NCBI GenBank assembly: GCA_016295505.1
Contig: JAEDLC010000052.1
Coordinates: forward strand, 1-13,017
Reading direction: 5' to 3'
DNA from: Dorea sp.
Lineage (GTDB): Bacteria; Bacillota_A; Clostridia; Lachnospirales; Lachnospiraceae
Length of the DNA: 13,017 bases
Shown: positions 1 through 7,361 of the stretch, one piece after another
How positions within the stretch are numbered: position 1 is the first letter of the stretch
Layout: every line of letters begins with the position of its first letter
Position numbers and translations under genes: made by a program
Notes under the pieces: model-generated
Databases searched by the model: none
Seen by the model: only the letters and a program-made list of their open reading frames with translations
What the model was told of the DNA's origin: nothing

Positions 1-341
1 ATCATGCCGGAGATCTGAACTGGTGGCACTGGGAAGAAGAAAGTGATGTCTATAATGAAATGATGCGGAGAAAGTATCAGCATGAAATAAGTAAGATCGG
101 ATATGACGGTATCGATATTGCTTTTGTTCCACTGGATCCAAGACAGGAAAAACAGGAGCTCTGGGGGCTTGATTATTTTATGAAGCATACGAATACGGAA
201 CGTGTATTTCCGATGCATATGTGGGACGGATATGAAGTATATGACAGATTAATGAATGACCCGCAGGCAGAATCATATAAGGACAGGGTGATGCATATTA
301 CCGGTCCGCAGCAGATATTTGAATGGGAGGATGAAATATGA
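1..341 (+). CDS. MBL-fold (metallo-beta-lactamase superfamily) hydrolase, 3' part
   Basis: This is the C-terminal part of a gene that begins before the window; the frame is open from base 3 and gives 112 residues. The first visible residues read HAGDLNWWHWEEE. An AGDLNWWHW segment with its metal-binding Asp is characteristic of a clostridial group of metallo-beta-lactamase-fold hydrolases. A later histidine in FPMHMWDGY (about residues 75-83 of the visible part) fits the last metal ligand. In this superfamily such proteins are soluble, two-metal hydrolases; the substrate cannot be told from the fragment. Its TGA stop overlaps the rnhA start (ATGA), so the two are probably translated together. 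The family call is firm; the specific function is unknown. Confidence 0.8.
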   Translation, partial: HAGDLNWWHWEEESDVYNEMMRRKYQHEISKIGYDGIDIAFVPLDPRQEKQELWGLDYFMKHTNTERVFPMHMWDGYEVYDRLMNDPQAESYKDRVMHITGPQQIFEWEDEI

Positions 342-820
342 TGCATGTGAGTATCTATACGGACGGTGCGGCGAGAGGGAATCCGGATGGCCCGGGAGGC
401 TATGGCACTGTATTGGAATATGTGGATACCAGGGGGATTCTGCATATGAAAGAGCTCTCCCAGGGATACAGGCGCACGACCAACAATCGTATGGAGCTCA
501 TGGCGGTAATTGCAGGACTGGAAGCATTGAATCGTTCCTGTGAGGTGGATCTGTATTCTGATTCCAAATATGTAGTGGATGCATTCAATCAGCACTGGAT
601 TGACAGCTGGCTGAAAAAGGGATGGAAACGGGGAAAGAATGAACCGGTCAAGAATGTGGATCTCTGGAAAAGACTTTTAAAAGCGAAGGAACAGCATCAG
701 GTCGTGTTTCACTGGGTGAAGGGGCATGATGGTCATCCGCAGAATGAAAGATGTGATCAGCTGGCTACATCTGCAGCTGATGGTGATGAATTGATAGACG
801 ATATCGGGATCACAGAATAA
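338..820 (+). CDS. rnhA: Ribonuclease HI
   Basis: RNase HI cuts the RNA strand of RNA-DNA hybrids in the cytoplasm, removing primers and R-loops. The 160-residue protein has the usual length and all expected active-site residues: Asp9 in YTDGAARGNP, Glu53 in NNRMELMAV, Asp75 in YSDSKYV, and His130 and Asp140 in KGHDGHPQNERCDQLA. The last two have the same ten-residue spacing as His124 and Asp134 of the E. coli enzyme. The basic segment WLKKGWKRGKNEPVKN (residues 91-106) matches the substrate-binding handle of E. coli-type enzymes. The ATG at 338 overlaps the upstream stop and has a GGGAGG site at 325-330, 7 bases ahead. A second ATG follows directly (341), so the exact first Met is ambiguous by one residue. 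Confidence 0.97.
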   Translation: MMHVSIYTDGAARGNPDGPGGYGTVLEYVDTRGILHMKELSQGYRRTTNNRMELMAVIAGLEALNRSCEVDLYSDSKYVVDAFNQHWIDSWLKKGWKRGKNEPVKNVDLWKRLLKAKEQHQVVFHWVKGHDGHPQNERCDQLATSAADGDELIDDIGITE

Positions 821-827
821 AAAGTAT

Positions 828-856
828 TTGTGATTTTGAGATACCAGTGTTATAAT
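828..856 (+). promoter_or_regulatory. Promoter of rnpB
   Basis: TTGTGA (828-833) and a perfect TATAAT (851-856) are separated by 17 bases, and TG at 848-849 forms an extended -10. Transcription would start near 863, about 20 bases before the P1 helix of RNase P RNA, which suggests 5' trimming of a short leader. The spacing and consensus match fit a strong housekeeping promoter for a stable RNA. Confidence 0.8.
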
Positions 857-880
857 GAAACACGTGCGTAATGCACATAT

Positions 881-1230
881 GCAAGTAAGACAGGTAATCG
901 CGGCTGCAAAAGCTGAAAAGCTGCAGACGAGGAAAGTCCGGGCTTCACAGGGCAGGATGCCGGATAACGTCCGGTGGAGGTGACTCCAAGGAAAGTGCAA
1001 CAGAAATGTACCGCCTGAATTCTATTCAGGTAAGGGTGGAAGGGCAGTGTAAGAGACTACCGCCCTGCTGGTAACAGCAGGGGCATATGTAAACCCCATT
1101 CGAAGCAAGACCGGATAAAGACAATGTGGCGGCCCGTCACGTCTTAGGTAGGTCGCTTGAATCCATCGGCAACGATGGATCTAGATAGATGATTACTCAA
1201 CGACATAACCCGGCTTATCGTTTTGCTTGT
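881..1230 (+). ncRNA. rnpB: RNase P RNA (type A)
   Basis: This is the catalytic RNA of RNase P, which matures the 5' ends of tRNAs together with the RnpA protein. Conserved blocks appear in order: GACGAGGAAAGTCCGGGCT (927-945), GGAAAGTGCAACAGAAA (about 989-1005), GTAAACCCCATTCGAAGCAA (about 1089-1108), AGATAGATGATTA (about 1183-1195) and ACATAACCCGGCTTATCG (1203-1220). CAAGTAAGAC (882-891) pairs with GTTTTGCTTG (1220-1229), with G-U pairs, as helix P1, and this sets the ends to within a few bases. The block layout, including the GGAAAGTGCAACAGAAA region, follows the ancestral type A fold known from E. coli rather than the Bacillus type B. No simple hairpin-plus-T-run terminator follows directly; the large palindrome downstream may do that job. 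Confidence 0.97.
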
Positions 1231-1248
1231 TCTATTATGAATAAAATG

Positions 1249-1389
1249 AAGGGACTGTCTCAAATATAGAGATATCATTCTGAAATATATCATTCCATAA
1301 GAAAAGCTGAGGTAAGCGAGTGAGCGTCGAAGCGTTTTTATGGAATGATATATTTTACATGAAGTATATCTATATTGAGACAGTCCCTT
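1249..1389. repeat. 141-bp imperfect palindrome, MITE-like element or double terminator
   Basis: The ends are AAGGGACTGTCTCAA (1249-1263) and its exact reverse complement (1375-1389). The arms are 52 bases each (1249-1300 and 1338-1389). Their outer 15 bases pair perfectly, as do their inner 18 (1283-1300 with 1338-1355), with mismatches and small shifts between. A 37-base loop, richer in G and C, contains GCGAGTGAGCGTCGAAGC. It carries no reading frame. Short size, perfect terminal inverted repeats and a fold-back structure fit a miniature transposable element. I see no clear target-site duplication. It sits between convergent rnpB and pyrI, so the transcript hairpin could end transcription from both sides. 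The structure is certain; its origin is inferred. Confidence 0.7.
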
Positions 1390-1408
1390 TATTATTATGC
1401 ATTTTATA

Positions 1409-1855
1409 TTATTTCAGATTGCCTTCATATTTCTCTTCACAATATTTGCAGCGATAAATCTCTTTTTCAGGATTGGTAAGAACGAAGATATGATCCAATT
1501 CCTGTTCAATGGATGTGATACATCTTGGATTTTTACAGCGGATCACATTTTTGATCTCGCGGGGAAGATGTAATGCCTTCTTTTCAACGATCTCAGAATC
1601 CTTGATAATATTGATGGTGATGTTGTGATCGATAAAGCCGAGAATATCAAGATCCATAAAATCGATCGGACACTCAATCTTCATGATGTCTTTTTTACCC
1701 ATCTTACTGCTCTTGGCATTTTTTATAATTGCAACACAGCAGTCCAGCTTGTCAAGATGAAGATATTTATAGATATCCATGCTTCGACCAGCCTGAATAT
1801 GATCCAGAACAAATCCTTCTTCTATACGGCCAACGTTCAATGTGTTATTTATCAT
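1409..1855 (-). CDS. pyrI: Aspartate carbamoyltransferase regulatory subunit
   Basis: PyrI binds nucleotide effectors and joins PyrB trimers into the allosteric aspartate carbamoyltransferase holoenzyme. From the start chosen here the protein has 148 residues. The N-terminal effector domain begins MINNTLNVGRIEEGFVLDHI. The C-terminal zinc domain has Cys107, Cys112, Cys136 and Cys139, a C-x4-C-x23-C-x2-C pattern identical in spacing to E. coli PyrI. The reading frame stays open 8 codons upstream to 1879. The ATG at 1853-1855 is preferred because AAGGAGG (1864-1870, minus strand) precedes it at normal distance and the protein then starts as family members do. That ribosome binding site overlaps the pyrB stop (TAAGGAGG), implying coupled translation. 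The gene runs toward the 141-bp palindrome. Confidence 0.95.
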   Translation of the reverse strand: MINNTLNVGRIEEGFVLDHIQAGRSMDIYKYLHLDKLDCCVAIIKNAKSSKMGKKDIMKIECPIDFMDLDILGFIDHNITINIIKDSEIVEKKALHLPREIKNVIRCKNPRCITSIEQELDHIFVLTNPEKEIYRCKYCEEKYEGNLK

Positions 1856-1868
1856 AATACGTTCCTCC

Positions 1869-2786
1869 TTACACTTCAATTTCCAGCAGTGTCAGTATCA
1901 GCGCCATACGGATGTATACACCGTACTGCACCTGTTTAAAGTATGCTGCTCTCGGGTCGTCATCTACTTCAACAGAGATCTCATTGACTCTCGGAAGAGG
2001 ATGGAGTACATACATATTCTCCGGAGCCATTTTCATCTTCTTTGCATCCAGGATATAGAAGTCTTTCATACGTACATAATCTTCTTCGTTGAAGAAACGT
2101 TCTTTCTGAACACGTGTCATGTAGAGAAGATCCAGTTTTGGCAGGGCATCTTCGAGACGTACGACTTCTTCATAAGGAATATTCTCACGATCCAGAACAT
2201 CGGAACGGATATAGCTTGGGAGTCTCAGTTCTTCCGGAGAAATCAGAATAAACCGGATTCCAGGATAACGCACCAGTGCATGAATCAGAGAGTGAACAGT
2301 ACGTCCGAACTTCAGATCTCCGCATAAGCCGATCGTCATGTGATCCAGATGTCCCTTTAAAGAGCGGATCGTAAGAAGATCAGTCAGAGTCTGTGTCGGG
2401 TGTTGATGTCCACCGTCACCTGCATTAATCACAGGGATGGTAGAATGTCTGGATGCTACCATTGGGGCACCTTCTTTTGGATGACGCATTGCACAGATAT
2501 CTGCATAGCAGGATACGGTTCGAATCGTGTCGGATACACTTTCTCCTTTGGCAGCAGAACTGGAATCCTGAGAAGAGAAGCCGAGAACGCTTCCGCCAAG
2601 ATTCAGCATGGCAGCCTCGTGGCTCAGTCGGGTTCTTGTACTTGGTTCATAGAACAAAGTGGCAAGCTTTTTTCCGGCACAGGCATGTGCATATTTTTCA
2701 GGATTTGCCTCGATGTCATTGGCAAGATCCATAAGTTTGTCTAATTCTTCCACAGTGAAATCAAGTGGACTCATTAAGTGTCTCAT
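1869..2786 (-). CDS. pyrB: Aspartate carbamoyltransferase catalytic subunit
   Basis: PyrB condenses carbamoyl phosphate with L-aspartate to N-carbamoyl-L-aspartate in pyrimidine biosynthesis. The 305-residue protein has the normal length. The carbamoyl-phosphate site reads FYEPSTRTR (residues 45-53); the SSSAAKGES loop (75-83) carries the lysine that reaches into the neighbouring active site; HPTQ (129-132) and the aspartate-domain motifs TRVQKERF (224-231) and HPLPR (262-266) are intact. GAGGAGG (2792-2798, minus strand) precedes the ATG by 5 bases. It starts 14 bases after the nitroreductase stop and its own stop overlaps the pyrI ribosome binding site, so the three genes are probably one transcript. 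No PyrR-binding leader or attenuator hairpin was recognised. Confidence 0.98.
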   Translation of the reverse strand: MRHLMSPLDFTVEELDKLMDLANDIEANPEKYAHACAGKKLATLFYEPSTRTRLSHEAAMLNLGGSVLGFSSQDSSSAAKGESVSDTIRTVSCYADICAMRHPKEGAPMVASRHSTIPVINAGDGGHQHPTQTLTDLLTIRSLKGHLDHMTIGLCGDLKFGRTVHSLIHALVRYPGIRFILISPEELRLPSYIRSDVLDRENIPYEEVVRLEDALPKLDLLYMTRVQKERFFNEEDYVRMKDFYILDAKKMKMAPENMYVLHPLPRVNEISVEVDDDPRAAYFKQVQYGVYIRMALILTLLEIEV

Positions 2787-2800
2787 AAAAACCTCCTCAA

Positions 2801-3337
2801 TTATAAATATGTAAGTAATTCAGATACAGATTTCCGCTTTGGTGCTTCGGGATCAATATCCGGCCAGCCAATTGCAATCAGTGCTCCCAACTCCTGATCG
2901 TCCGGGATATTCAGAAGGCTGGTGATTCCATCTTCATCCCAGATCCCCATGATCACCGTGCCAAGACCTGCTTCGTGGGCAGCAAGACAAAAGGTCTGGC
3001 ATGCTGCACCGATATCAAACATCTGCCAGCGGTCTCCCTTTTTCGTTGAGTAAGAACCGTCGCGTTCAAATCCACTGCGGCCTTTTACAAAGGTAACTGC
3101 AATCAGCATAGGCGCCTGTTTGATAATGTTGGAATTGTGTTCTTGGGTATAATCATTAATAATAGAACTAAGAATTGAAGAATCTTCAATGGCGATATAA
3201 CGAGTAATCTGACTATTCTTCCAGGAAGGAGAATAGGATGCAGCCGATATCAGGGACTCTAATAATGAATGATCAATAGAATCCGGTTTAAACTTTCGGA
3301 TACTTCTTCTGGTTTTGATACATTCTAGTGTGTTCAT
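2801..3337 (-). CDS. Nitroreductase family FMN protein
   Basis: Nitroreductase-fold proteins are FMN-dependent oxidoreductases, usually dimers, that use NAD(P)H to reduce nitro compounds, quinones or other electron acceptors. The 178-residue length fits the short clostridial group. RRSIRKF (residues 10-16) is the typical N-terminal FMN phosphate contact, PSWKNSQ (37-43) is the next FMN-binding loop, and DIGAACQTFCLAAHEAGLGT (108-127) is the conserved central helix. PKRKSVSELL (166-175) near the end contributes a basic residue common in the family. A GGAGG site (3346-3350, minus strand) lies 8 bases before the ATG. It is the first gene of the unit with pyrB and pyrI. A physiological link to pyrimidine synthesis is not evident, and the natural substrate is unknown. 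Confidence 0.9.
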   Translation of the reverse strand: MNTLECIKTRRSIRKFKPDSIDHSLLESLISAASYSPSWKNSQITRYIAIEDSSILSSIINDYTQEHNSNIIKQAPMLIAVTFVKGRSGFERDGSYSTKKGDRWQMFDIGAACQTFCLAAHEAGLGTVIMGIWDEDGITSLLNIPDDQELGALIAIGWPDIDPEAPKRKSVSELLTYL

Positions 3338-3370
3338 ATCATTATCCTCCGTATTGAAAATCTTTCATAC

Positions 3371-3399
3371 ATCATATAATAAATGTTAAACTTTTTCAA
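3371..3399 (-). promoter_or_regulatory. Promoter of the nitroreductase-pyrB-pyrI unit
   Basis: On the minus strand TTGAAA (3394-3399) and TATGAT (3371-3376) are separated by 17 bases. Both differ from consensus at one position. Transcription would begin near 3364, giving a leader of only about 27 bases before the nitroreductase ATG. This leaves no room for an attenuator there. Confidence 0.65.
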
Positions 3400-3465
3400 C
3401 GCCTGTTGAACGAAAATTTTACAAATCGGACTTTTTTATTTTTGAAATACAGAAAAGCAATAGGG

Positions 3466-3494
3466 TAGATTTTATAAATAATTTGTATTATAAT
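3466..3494 (+). promoter_or_regulatory. Promoter of the pheA operon
   Basis: A perfect TATAAT lies at 3489-3494. The hexamer 17 bases upstream, TAGATT (3466-3471), is a poor -35 box, so the promoter may depend on an activator or be weak. Transcription would start near 3501, with a leader of about 50 bases. The 212-base gap 3338-3549 otherwise holds the divergent promoter and AT-rich sequence; I see no T-box or leader peptide in it. Confidence 0.5.
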
Positions 3495-3498
3495 ACAA
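3483..3498. promoter_or_regulatory. Perfect 16-bp palindrome over the pheA -10 box, candidate operator
   Basis: TTGTATTATAATACAA is its own exact reverse complement and fully contains the pheA -10 hexamer. A dimeric repressor bound here would block RNA polymerase. The symmetry is partly forced, because TATAAT-like cores are self-complementary in part, but the match through TTGTA/TACAA goes beyond the hexamer. The regulator is unknown. Confidence 0.4.
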
Positions 3499-3549
3499 GT
3501 TAGACTGCGTATAAGAACGTATGTGTAAGGGTATGAAGGAGAATAACAG

Positions 3550-4680
3550 ATGACAGAATTAGAGGAACTGAGAGTAAAATTAAGTGACGTAGATGATCAG
3601 ATCGTGAAACTCTATGAAGAAAGAATGAATATCTGTGAAGAGATCGGAATGAATAAGATCAGAAACGGATACAAGATCTTTGACCGGCAGCGAGAGCGCA
3701 ATAAGATTACAGAAGTAACGAATAAGGTCACCTCTGAGTTTAACAAAAAAGGAATCGGTGAAGTCTATAAACAGTTTCTGGCAATCAGCAGAAAGCTTCA
3801 GTATCAGCAGCTTGTGGATGCAGGTGCACTGGGACGGCTTCCGTTTATTGAGATTGATTCTCTGGATAAGGAGAACGCAAGAATCGTATTTCAGGGAACA
3901 GAAGGTGCTTACAGTCAGGCTGCCATGGAGCATTATTTTGGAAAAGGATGTAACAATTATCATGTACATACGTTTCGTGAGGCGATGGAAGCAATTGAAG
4001 AGGGAGCTGCTGACTATGCGGTACTTCCGATCGAGAATTCCACGGCAGGAGCGGTTAACGAGATCTATGATCTGCTGGTAGAATTCGAGAACTATATTGT
4101 GGGAGAGACCATTATCCCGATTAAAAATACGTTATCCGGGCTTCCGGGGACCGACATATCTGAGATTGAAAGAGTCTACTCCAAGGCAGAGGCTCTGATG
4201 CAGGCGTCCAGATTTCTGGATCAGCATGCGGACTGGCAGCAGATCAGTGTGGCTAATACGGCCCTCGCAGCAAAGAAGATTCTGGAAGATCAGGATAAAA
4301 GGCATGCAGCAGTCTGCAGTGCATATGCGGCATCTGTCTATGGGTTATCTGTACTGGCTGAGGATATCAATGATGAAAAGAATAATTCTACAAGATTTAT
4401 TGTGATCACCAATCAGAAGGTGTTTTTAAAAGATGCAAGGAAGATTAGTATCTGTTTTGAAATTCCTCACGAAAAATGTTCGTTGTATCATCTCTTGTCT
4501 CATTTTGTGTATAACGATTTGAATATGACGAAGATTGAATCAAGACCTATGGAGGGAAAAAGCTGGGAATATCGTTTCTTCATTGATTTTGATGGTAATC
4601 TGACAGAGCCGGGAGTGAAGAATGCAATCCGGGGACTTCGGGAAGAAAGCCGGAATCTGAGAATTCTTGGAAATTATTAA
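3550..4680 (+). CDS. pheA: Chorismate mutase / prephenate dehydratase (P-protein)
   Basis: This bifunctional enzyme turns chorismate into prephenate and then phenylpyruvate, the precursor of phenylalanine. The 376 residues hold an AroQ chorismate mutase domain (about 1-90) with Arg8, Arg25, Lys36, Asp45, Arg48 and Glu49 aligning to the E. coli active site. The prephenate dehydratase domain (about 111-290) has GTEGAYS (116-122), PIENS (160-164), Ser211, Gln218 and the TRF motif (281-283). The ACT domain (about 298-376) keeps ESRP (330-333) for phenylalanine binding, but CSLY (310-313) replaces the GALV found in E. coli. VYSKAEALMQAS (209-220) also lacks the common HP and C of VYSHPQ..QC. AAGGAG (3536-3541) precedes the ATG by 8 bases. 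It heads the operon with the ATPase and MATE genes. Confidence 0.97.
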   Translation: MTELEELRVKLSDVDDQIVKLYEERMNICEEIGMNKIRNGYKIFDRQRERNKITEVTNKVTSEFNKKGIGEVYKQFLAISRKLQYQQLVDAGALGRLPFIEIDSLDKENARIVFQGTEGAYSQAAMEHYFGKGCNNYHVHTFREAMEAIEEGAADYAVLPIENSTAGAVNEIYDLLVEFENYIVGETIIPIKNTLSGLPGTDISEIERVYSKAEALMQASRFLDQHADWQQISVANTALAAKKILEDQDKRHAAVCSAYAASVYGLSVLAEDINDEKNNSTRFIVITNQKVFLKDARKISICFEIPHEKCSLYHLLSHFVYNDLNMTKIESRPMEGKSWEYRFFIDFDGNLTEPGVKNAIRGLREESRNLRILGNY

Positions 4681-4698
4681 AGGGAAGAGTGGTAGAAG

Positions 4699-5997
4699 AT
4701 GAGAACCAATGAGTTAATGTTATACAAGCACATGGAAAATGGTCAGATCCTTCAGGATATGACTTTTCTGATGGAAAATTACCAAAATGACTATTATAAT
4801 ATGGAGGATATGAAGGGACTTCTGTTCGAGTCGGTGAATGAGATACTTGAACTGGCGGTCAGTCATGGATTCGAAGGAGATCTGTGGCATAATTATCTGA
4901 CATATCTGATGGCAAGCCATGAAAATGCGTACAGCACTTCCTGTGAGATTGTAGGAGCGGTAGAGGGAAGCATTAATCAGGTTGCACTTCATGATTTTGC
5001 AATCTTTAAAGAACTCTTTGACTATGATTTTCATGATCTGGAAGAAGTCATGGGAGTAGATTGTCTGTCAATGATTCATGACTATCAGGGAACGAGCGGA
5101 CATGGGAAGGTATTCAACCAGAGGGTACGCGACAGAATCTGCGGATTGAGCAGAAGTCTTGCGAAAGCGGAGACGCCGGAAGAATTCAAGAATATTATGA
5201 CACAGTTTTATAAAGAATTCGGTGTGGGTAAGTTCGGGCTTCACAAAGCATTTCGTGTAGAGCATGTTGAGGATGGCGCAGAGATCATACCGATTACCAA
5301 GATCGCACATGTGCATCTGGATGATTTGGTCGGATATGAGATTGCAAAGAAGAAACTGATTGAAAATACCGAGGCATTCGTAGAAGGAAGAAAGGCCAAT
5401 AACTGTCTGCTGTTTGGCGATGCGGGGACGGGAAAATCATCTTCCATCAAAGCGATTCTGAACCAGTATTATGATCAGGGACTCCGTATGATAGAAGTGT
5501 ACAAGCATCAGTTCCAGGATCTGAATGATGTGATTGCACAGATTAAAAACAGAAATTACAAGTTCATTATCTATATGGATGATCTGTCTTTTGAAGAGTT
5601 TGAGATTGAGTATAAGTATCTGAAGGCCGTGATTGAAGGCGGACTGGAAAGAAAACCGGATAACGTATTAATCTATGCAACTTCAAACAGAAGACATCTG
5701 ATCCGGGAAACATTTAAGGATAAAGAAGATCGGGACGAGGAACTTCATACCAATGATACGGTACAGGAAAAGCTGTCTCTGGTTGCACGTTTTGGCGTGA
5801 CGATCTATTTTGGAAAGCCGGATAAGAAGGAATTTCAGGAGATTGTACGTCAGCTTGCAAAGAGAAGCTCGATCGATATGCCGGAAGACCAGCTCTTGCT
5901 GGAAGCGAATAAGTGGGAACTCAGCCATGGAGGATTATCCGGAAGAACGGCACAGCAGTTCATTGATTATCTGGCGGGAACAAAAGAAAACCGTTGA
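4699..5997 (+). CDS. DUF815-family AAA+ ATP-binding protein
   Basis: The 432-residue protein has an N-terminal, mostly helical, acidic region (about 1-200) and a C-terminal AAA+ module. The AAA+ part shows DDLVGYEIAKKKLIENTEAF (208-227) before the P-loop, Walker A GDAGTGKSS (240-248), Walker B FIIYMDDLSFE (289-299), a sensor-1 segment ATSNRRHL (327-334) and GLSGRTAQQF (412-421) with a sensor-2-type Arg. DUF815 proteins are predicted ATPases of unknown role, common in Clostridia and Proteobacteria. No signal peptide or membrane segment is seen, so it is probably cytoplasmic. It starts 18 bases after pheA, with AGGGAAGAG (4681-4689) as a modest ribosome binding site. The operon position with pheA does not reveal a function. 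Confidence 0.9.
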   Translation: MRTNELMLYKHMENGQILQDMTFLMENYQNDYYNMEDMKGLLFESVNEILELAVSHGFEGDLWHNYLTYLMASHENAYSTSCEIVGAVEGSINQVALHDFAIFKELFDYDFHDLEEVMGVDCLSMIHDYQGTSGHGKVFNQRVRDRICGLSRSLAKAETPEEFKNIMTQFYKEFGVGKFGLHKAFRVEHVEDGAEIIPITKIAHVHLDDLVGYEIAKKKLIENTEAFVEGRKANNCLLFGDAGTGKSSSIKAILNQYYDQGLRMIEVYKHQFQDLNDVIAQIKNRNYKFIIYMDDLSFEEFEIEYKYLKAVIEGGLERKPDNVLIYATSNRRHLIRETFKDKEDRDEELHTNDTVQEKLSLVARFGVTIYFGKPDKKEFQEIVRQLAKRSSIDMPEDQLLLEANKWELSHGGLSGRTAQQFIDYLAGTKENR

Positions 5998-6014
5998 GAA
6001 AATTGGTAGTTAAC

Positions 6015-7361
6015 ATGAAAAAAGATCTGACACAGGGAAATATAACAAAGACAATGCTGGTGTTTGCAGGGCCAATGATTGTTGGGAACCTGCTCCAGCA
6101 ATGTTATAATATTGTAGATATGCTGATTGTGGGTAAGTTTCTGGGGGCAGGAGCGCTGGCAGCGGTAGGAGCTGCATATACGCTGATGACCTTCCTGACC
6201 TCTGTTCTGATCGGCATGTGTATGGGCAGCGGAACCGTTTTTTCGTTTTATTTCGGACAAGAGAACCATCGAAAGCTAAGAGAGGGAATCACCTCTTCTT
6301 TTCTTTTTATCGGAGTGATCACGTTGGTGATGAATGTCCTTGTATTTGTATTGATCGATATCATATTGTACCTTTTGAAGATTCCTGCGGATATTCAGCA
6401 GATGACCAGGGAATATGTGTGGGTAATCTTCTGGGGAATCTTTTTTATTTTTTTGTACAATTTTTTTGCTTTTTTGTTAAGAGCGGTAGGAAATTCTGTG
6501 ATTCCACTGCTGTTTCTTGGAATCTCTTCCGTTCTCAATATTGTTCTGGATATTCTGTTTGTGCTTGTGTTTCAGTGGGGAATTGCGGGAGCTGCATGGG
6601 CGACGGTAGTGTCACAGATCGTATCCGGTGTTGGGATTGCGATGTATACATGGGTCCAAGAACCGTCGCTTCGATTTTCAATGAGACTACAGGCGATCAG
6701 AAAGAGCAGAGATTCGCTTGGAGAGATTATACATTTTTCAATTGCCGCAAGTGTTCAGCAATCGGTTATGAACTTTGGAATTCTTATGATCCAGGGGCTG
6801 GTGAACAGTTTTGGAACAGCGGTAATGGCTGCATTTGCTGCAGCAGTCAAGATTGACTCATTTGCTTATATGCCGGCGCAGGAATTTGCCAATGCATTTT
6901 CCATCTTTATCTCACAGAACCGCGGTGCAGGAAAGCAGCAGCGTGTGGACAAGGGGGTACGTTCGGCAATCCTTACTTCCGTACTTTTTTGCGTTGGTGT
7001 ATCGGTTACGGTTGTGTTACTGGCCAGGTATCTGATGCTGATATTTATTCAGCCCTCTGAAGTAGAGATTATTCGCATTGGTGTTGAATATCTCAGGATT
7101 GAAGGATCATTTTATCTTGGAATAGGAATTCTTATGTTGTGGTATGGATATTATCGTGCAATCGGTAAACCGGAGATGTCGGTGGTGCTTACGGTGATAT
7201 CACTTGGAACCAGAGTTTTGCTTGCATATACCCTGGCCCCAATCAGGGCTATCGGTGTATATGGAATCTGGTGGGCGATTCCGATCGGATGGTTCCTTGC
7301 AGATGTGACCGGATATCTGTATCTCAGGTGGATCCGGAGAGAAAAAAAAGAGAGGAGATGA
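6015..7361 (+). CDS. MATE-family multidrug/organic cation efflux transporter
   Basis: MATE transporters are inner-membrane antiporters that export drugs or metabolites using Na+ or H+ gradients. The protein has 448 residues from the ATG at 6015 and about 12 hydrophobic segments in two halves. Family signatures include MKKDLTQGNITKTMLVFAGP at the N-terminus, GNLLQQCYNIVDMLIVGKFL (about 24-43) and QSVMNFGILMIQGLVNSFGT in the second half. The frame is also open from a TTG at 5994 that overlaps the ATPase stop. The ATG is preferred because the protein then begins like its relatives. Neither start has a good Shine-Dalgarno sequence, which suggests coupling to translation of the ATPase gene. The substrate is unknown; co-transcription with pheA raises, but does not show, export of an aromatic compound. 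Confidence 0.9.
   Translation: MKKDLTQGNITKTMLVFAGPMIVGNLLQQCYNIVDMLIVGKFLGAGALAAVGAAYTLMTFLTSVLIGMCMGSGTVFSFYFGQENHRKLREGITSSFLFIGVITLVMNVLVFVLIDIILYLLKIPADIQQMTREYVWVIFWGIFFIFLYNFFAFLLRAVGNSVIPLLFLGISSVLNIVLDILFVLVFQWGIAGAAWATVVSQIVSGVGIAMYTWVQEPSLRFSMRLQAIRKSRDSLGEIIHFSIAASVQQSVMNFGILMIQGLVNSFGTAVMAAFAAAVKIDSFAYMPAQEFANAFSIFISQNRGAGKQQRVDKGVRSAILTSVLFCVGVSVTVVLLARYLMLIFIQPSEVEIIRIGVEYLRIEGSFYLGIGILMLWYGYYRAIGKPEMSVVLTVISLGTRVLLAYTLAPIRAIGVYGIWWAIPIGWFLADVTGYLYLRWIRREKKERR

Noticed and set aside
1301..1337. Loop of the 141-bp palindrome as a small RNA or peptide gene
   Set aside because: No start with ribosome binding site and no promoter hexamers inside; simplest as the loop of a fold-back element.
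1842..2327. Plus-strand open frame opposite pyrB and pyrI
   Set aside because: It overlaps two certain genes on the other strand and resembles no protein family.
3499..3549. Possible T-box or attenuator leader before pheA
   Set aside because: The leader is only about 50 bases, with no T-box sequence, leader peptide with Phe codons or terminator hairpin.
5994..6014. TTG start for the MATE gene
   Set aside because: It adds seven residues not typical of the family and has no ribosome binding site; ATG 6015 is preferred, though not proven.
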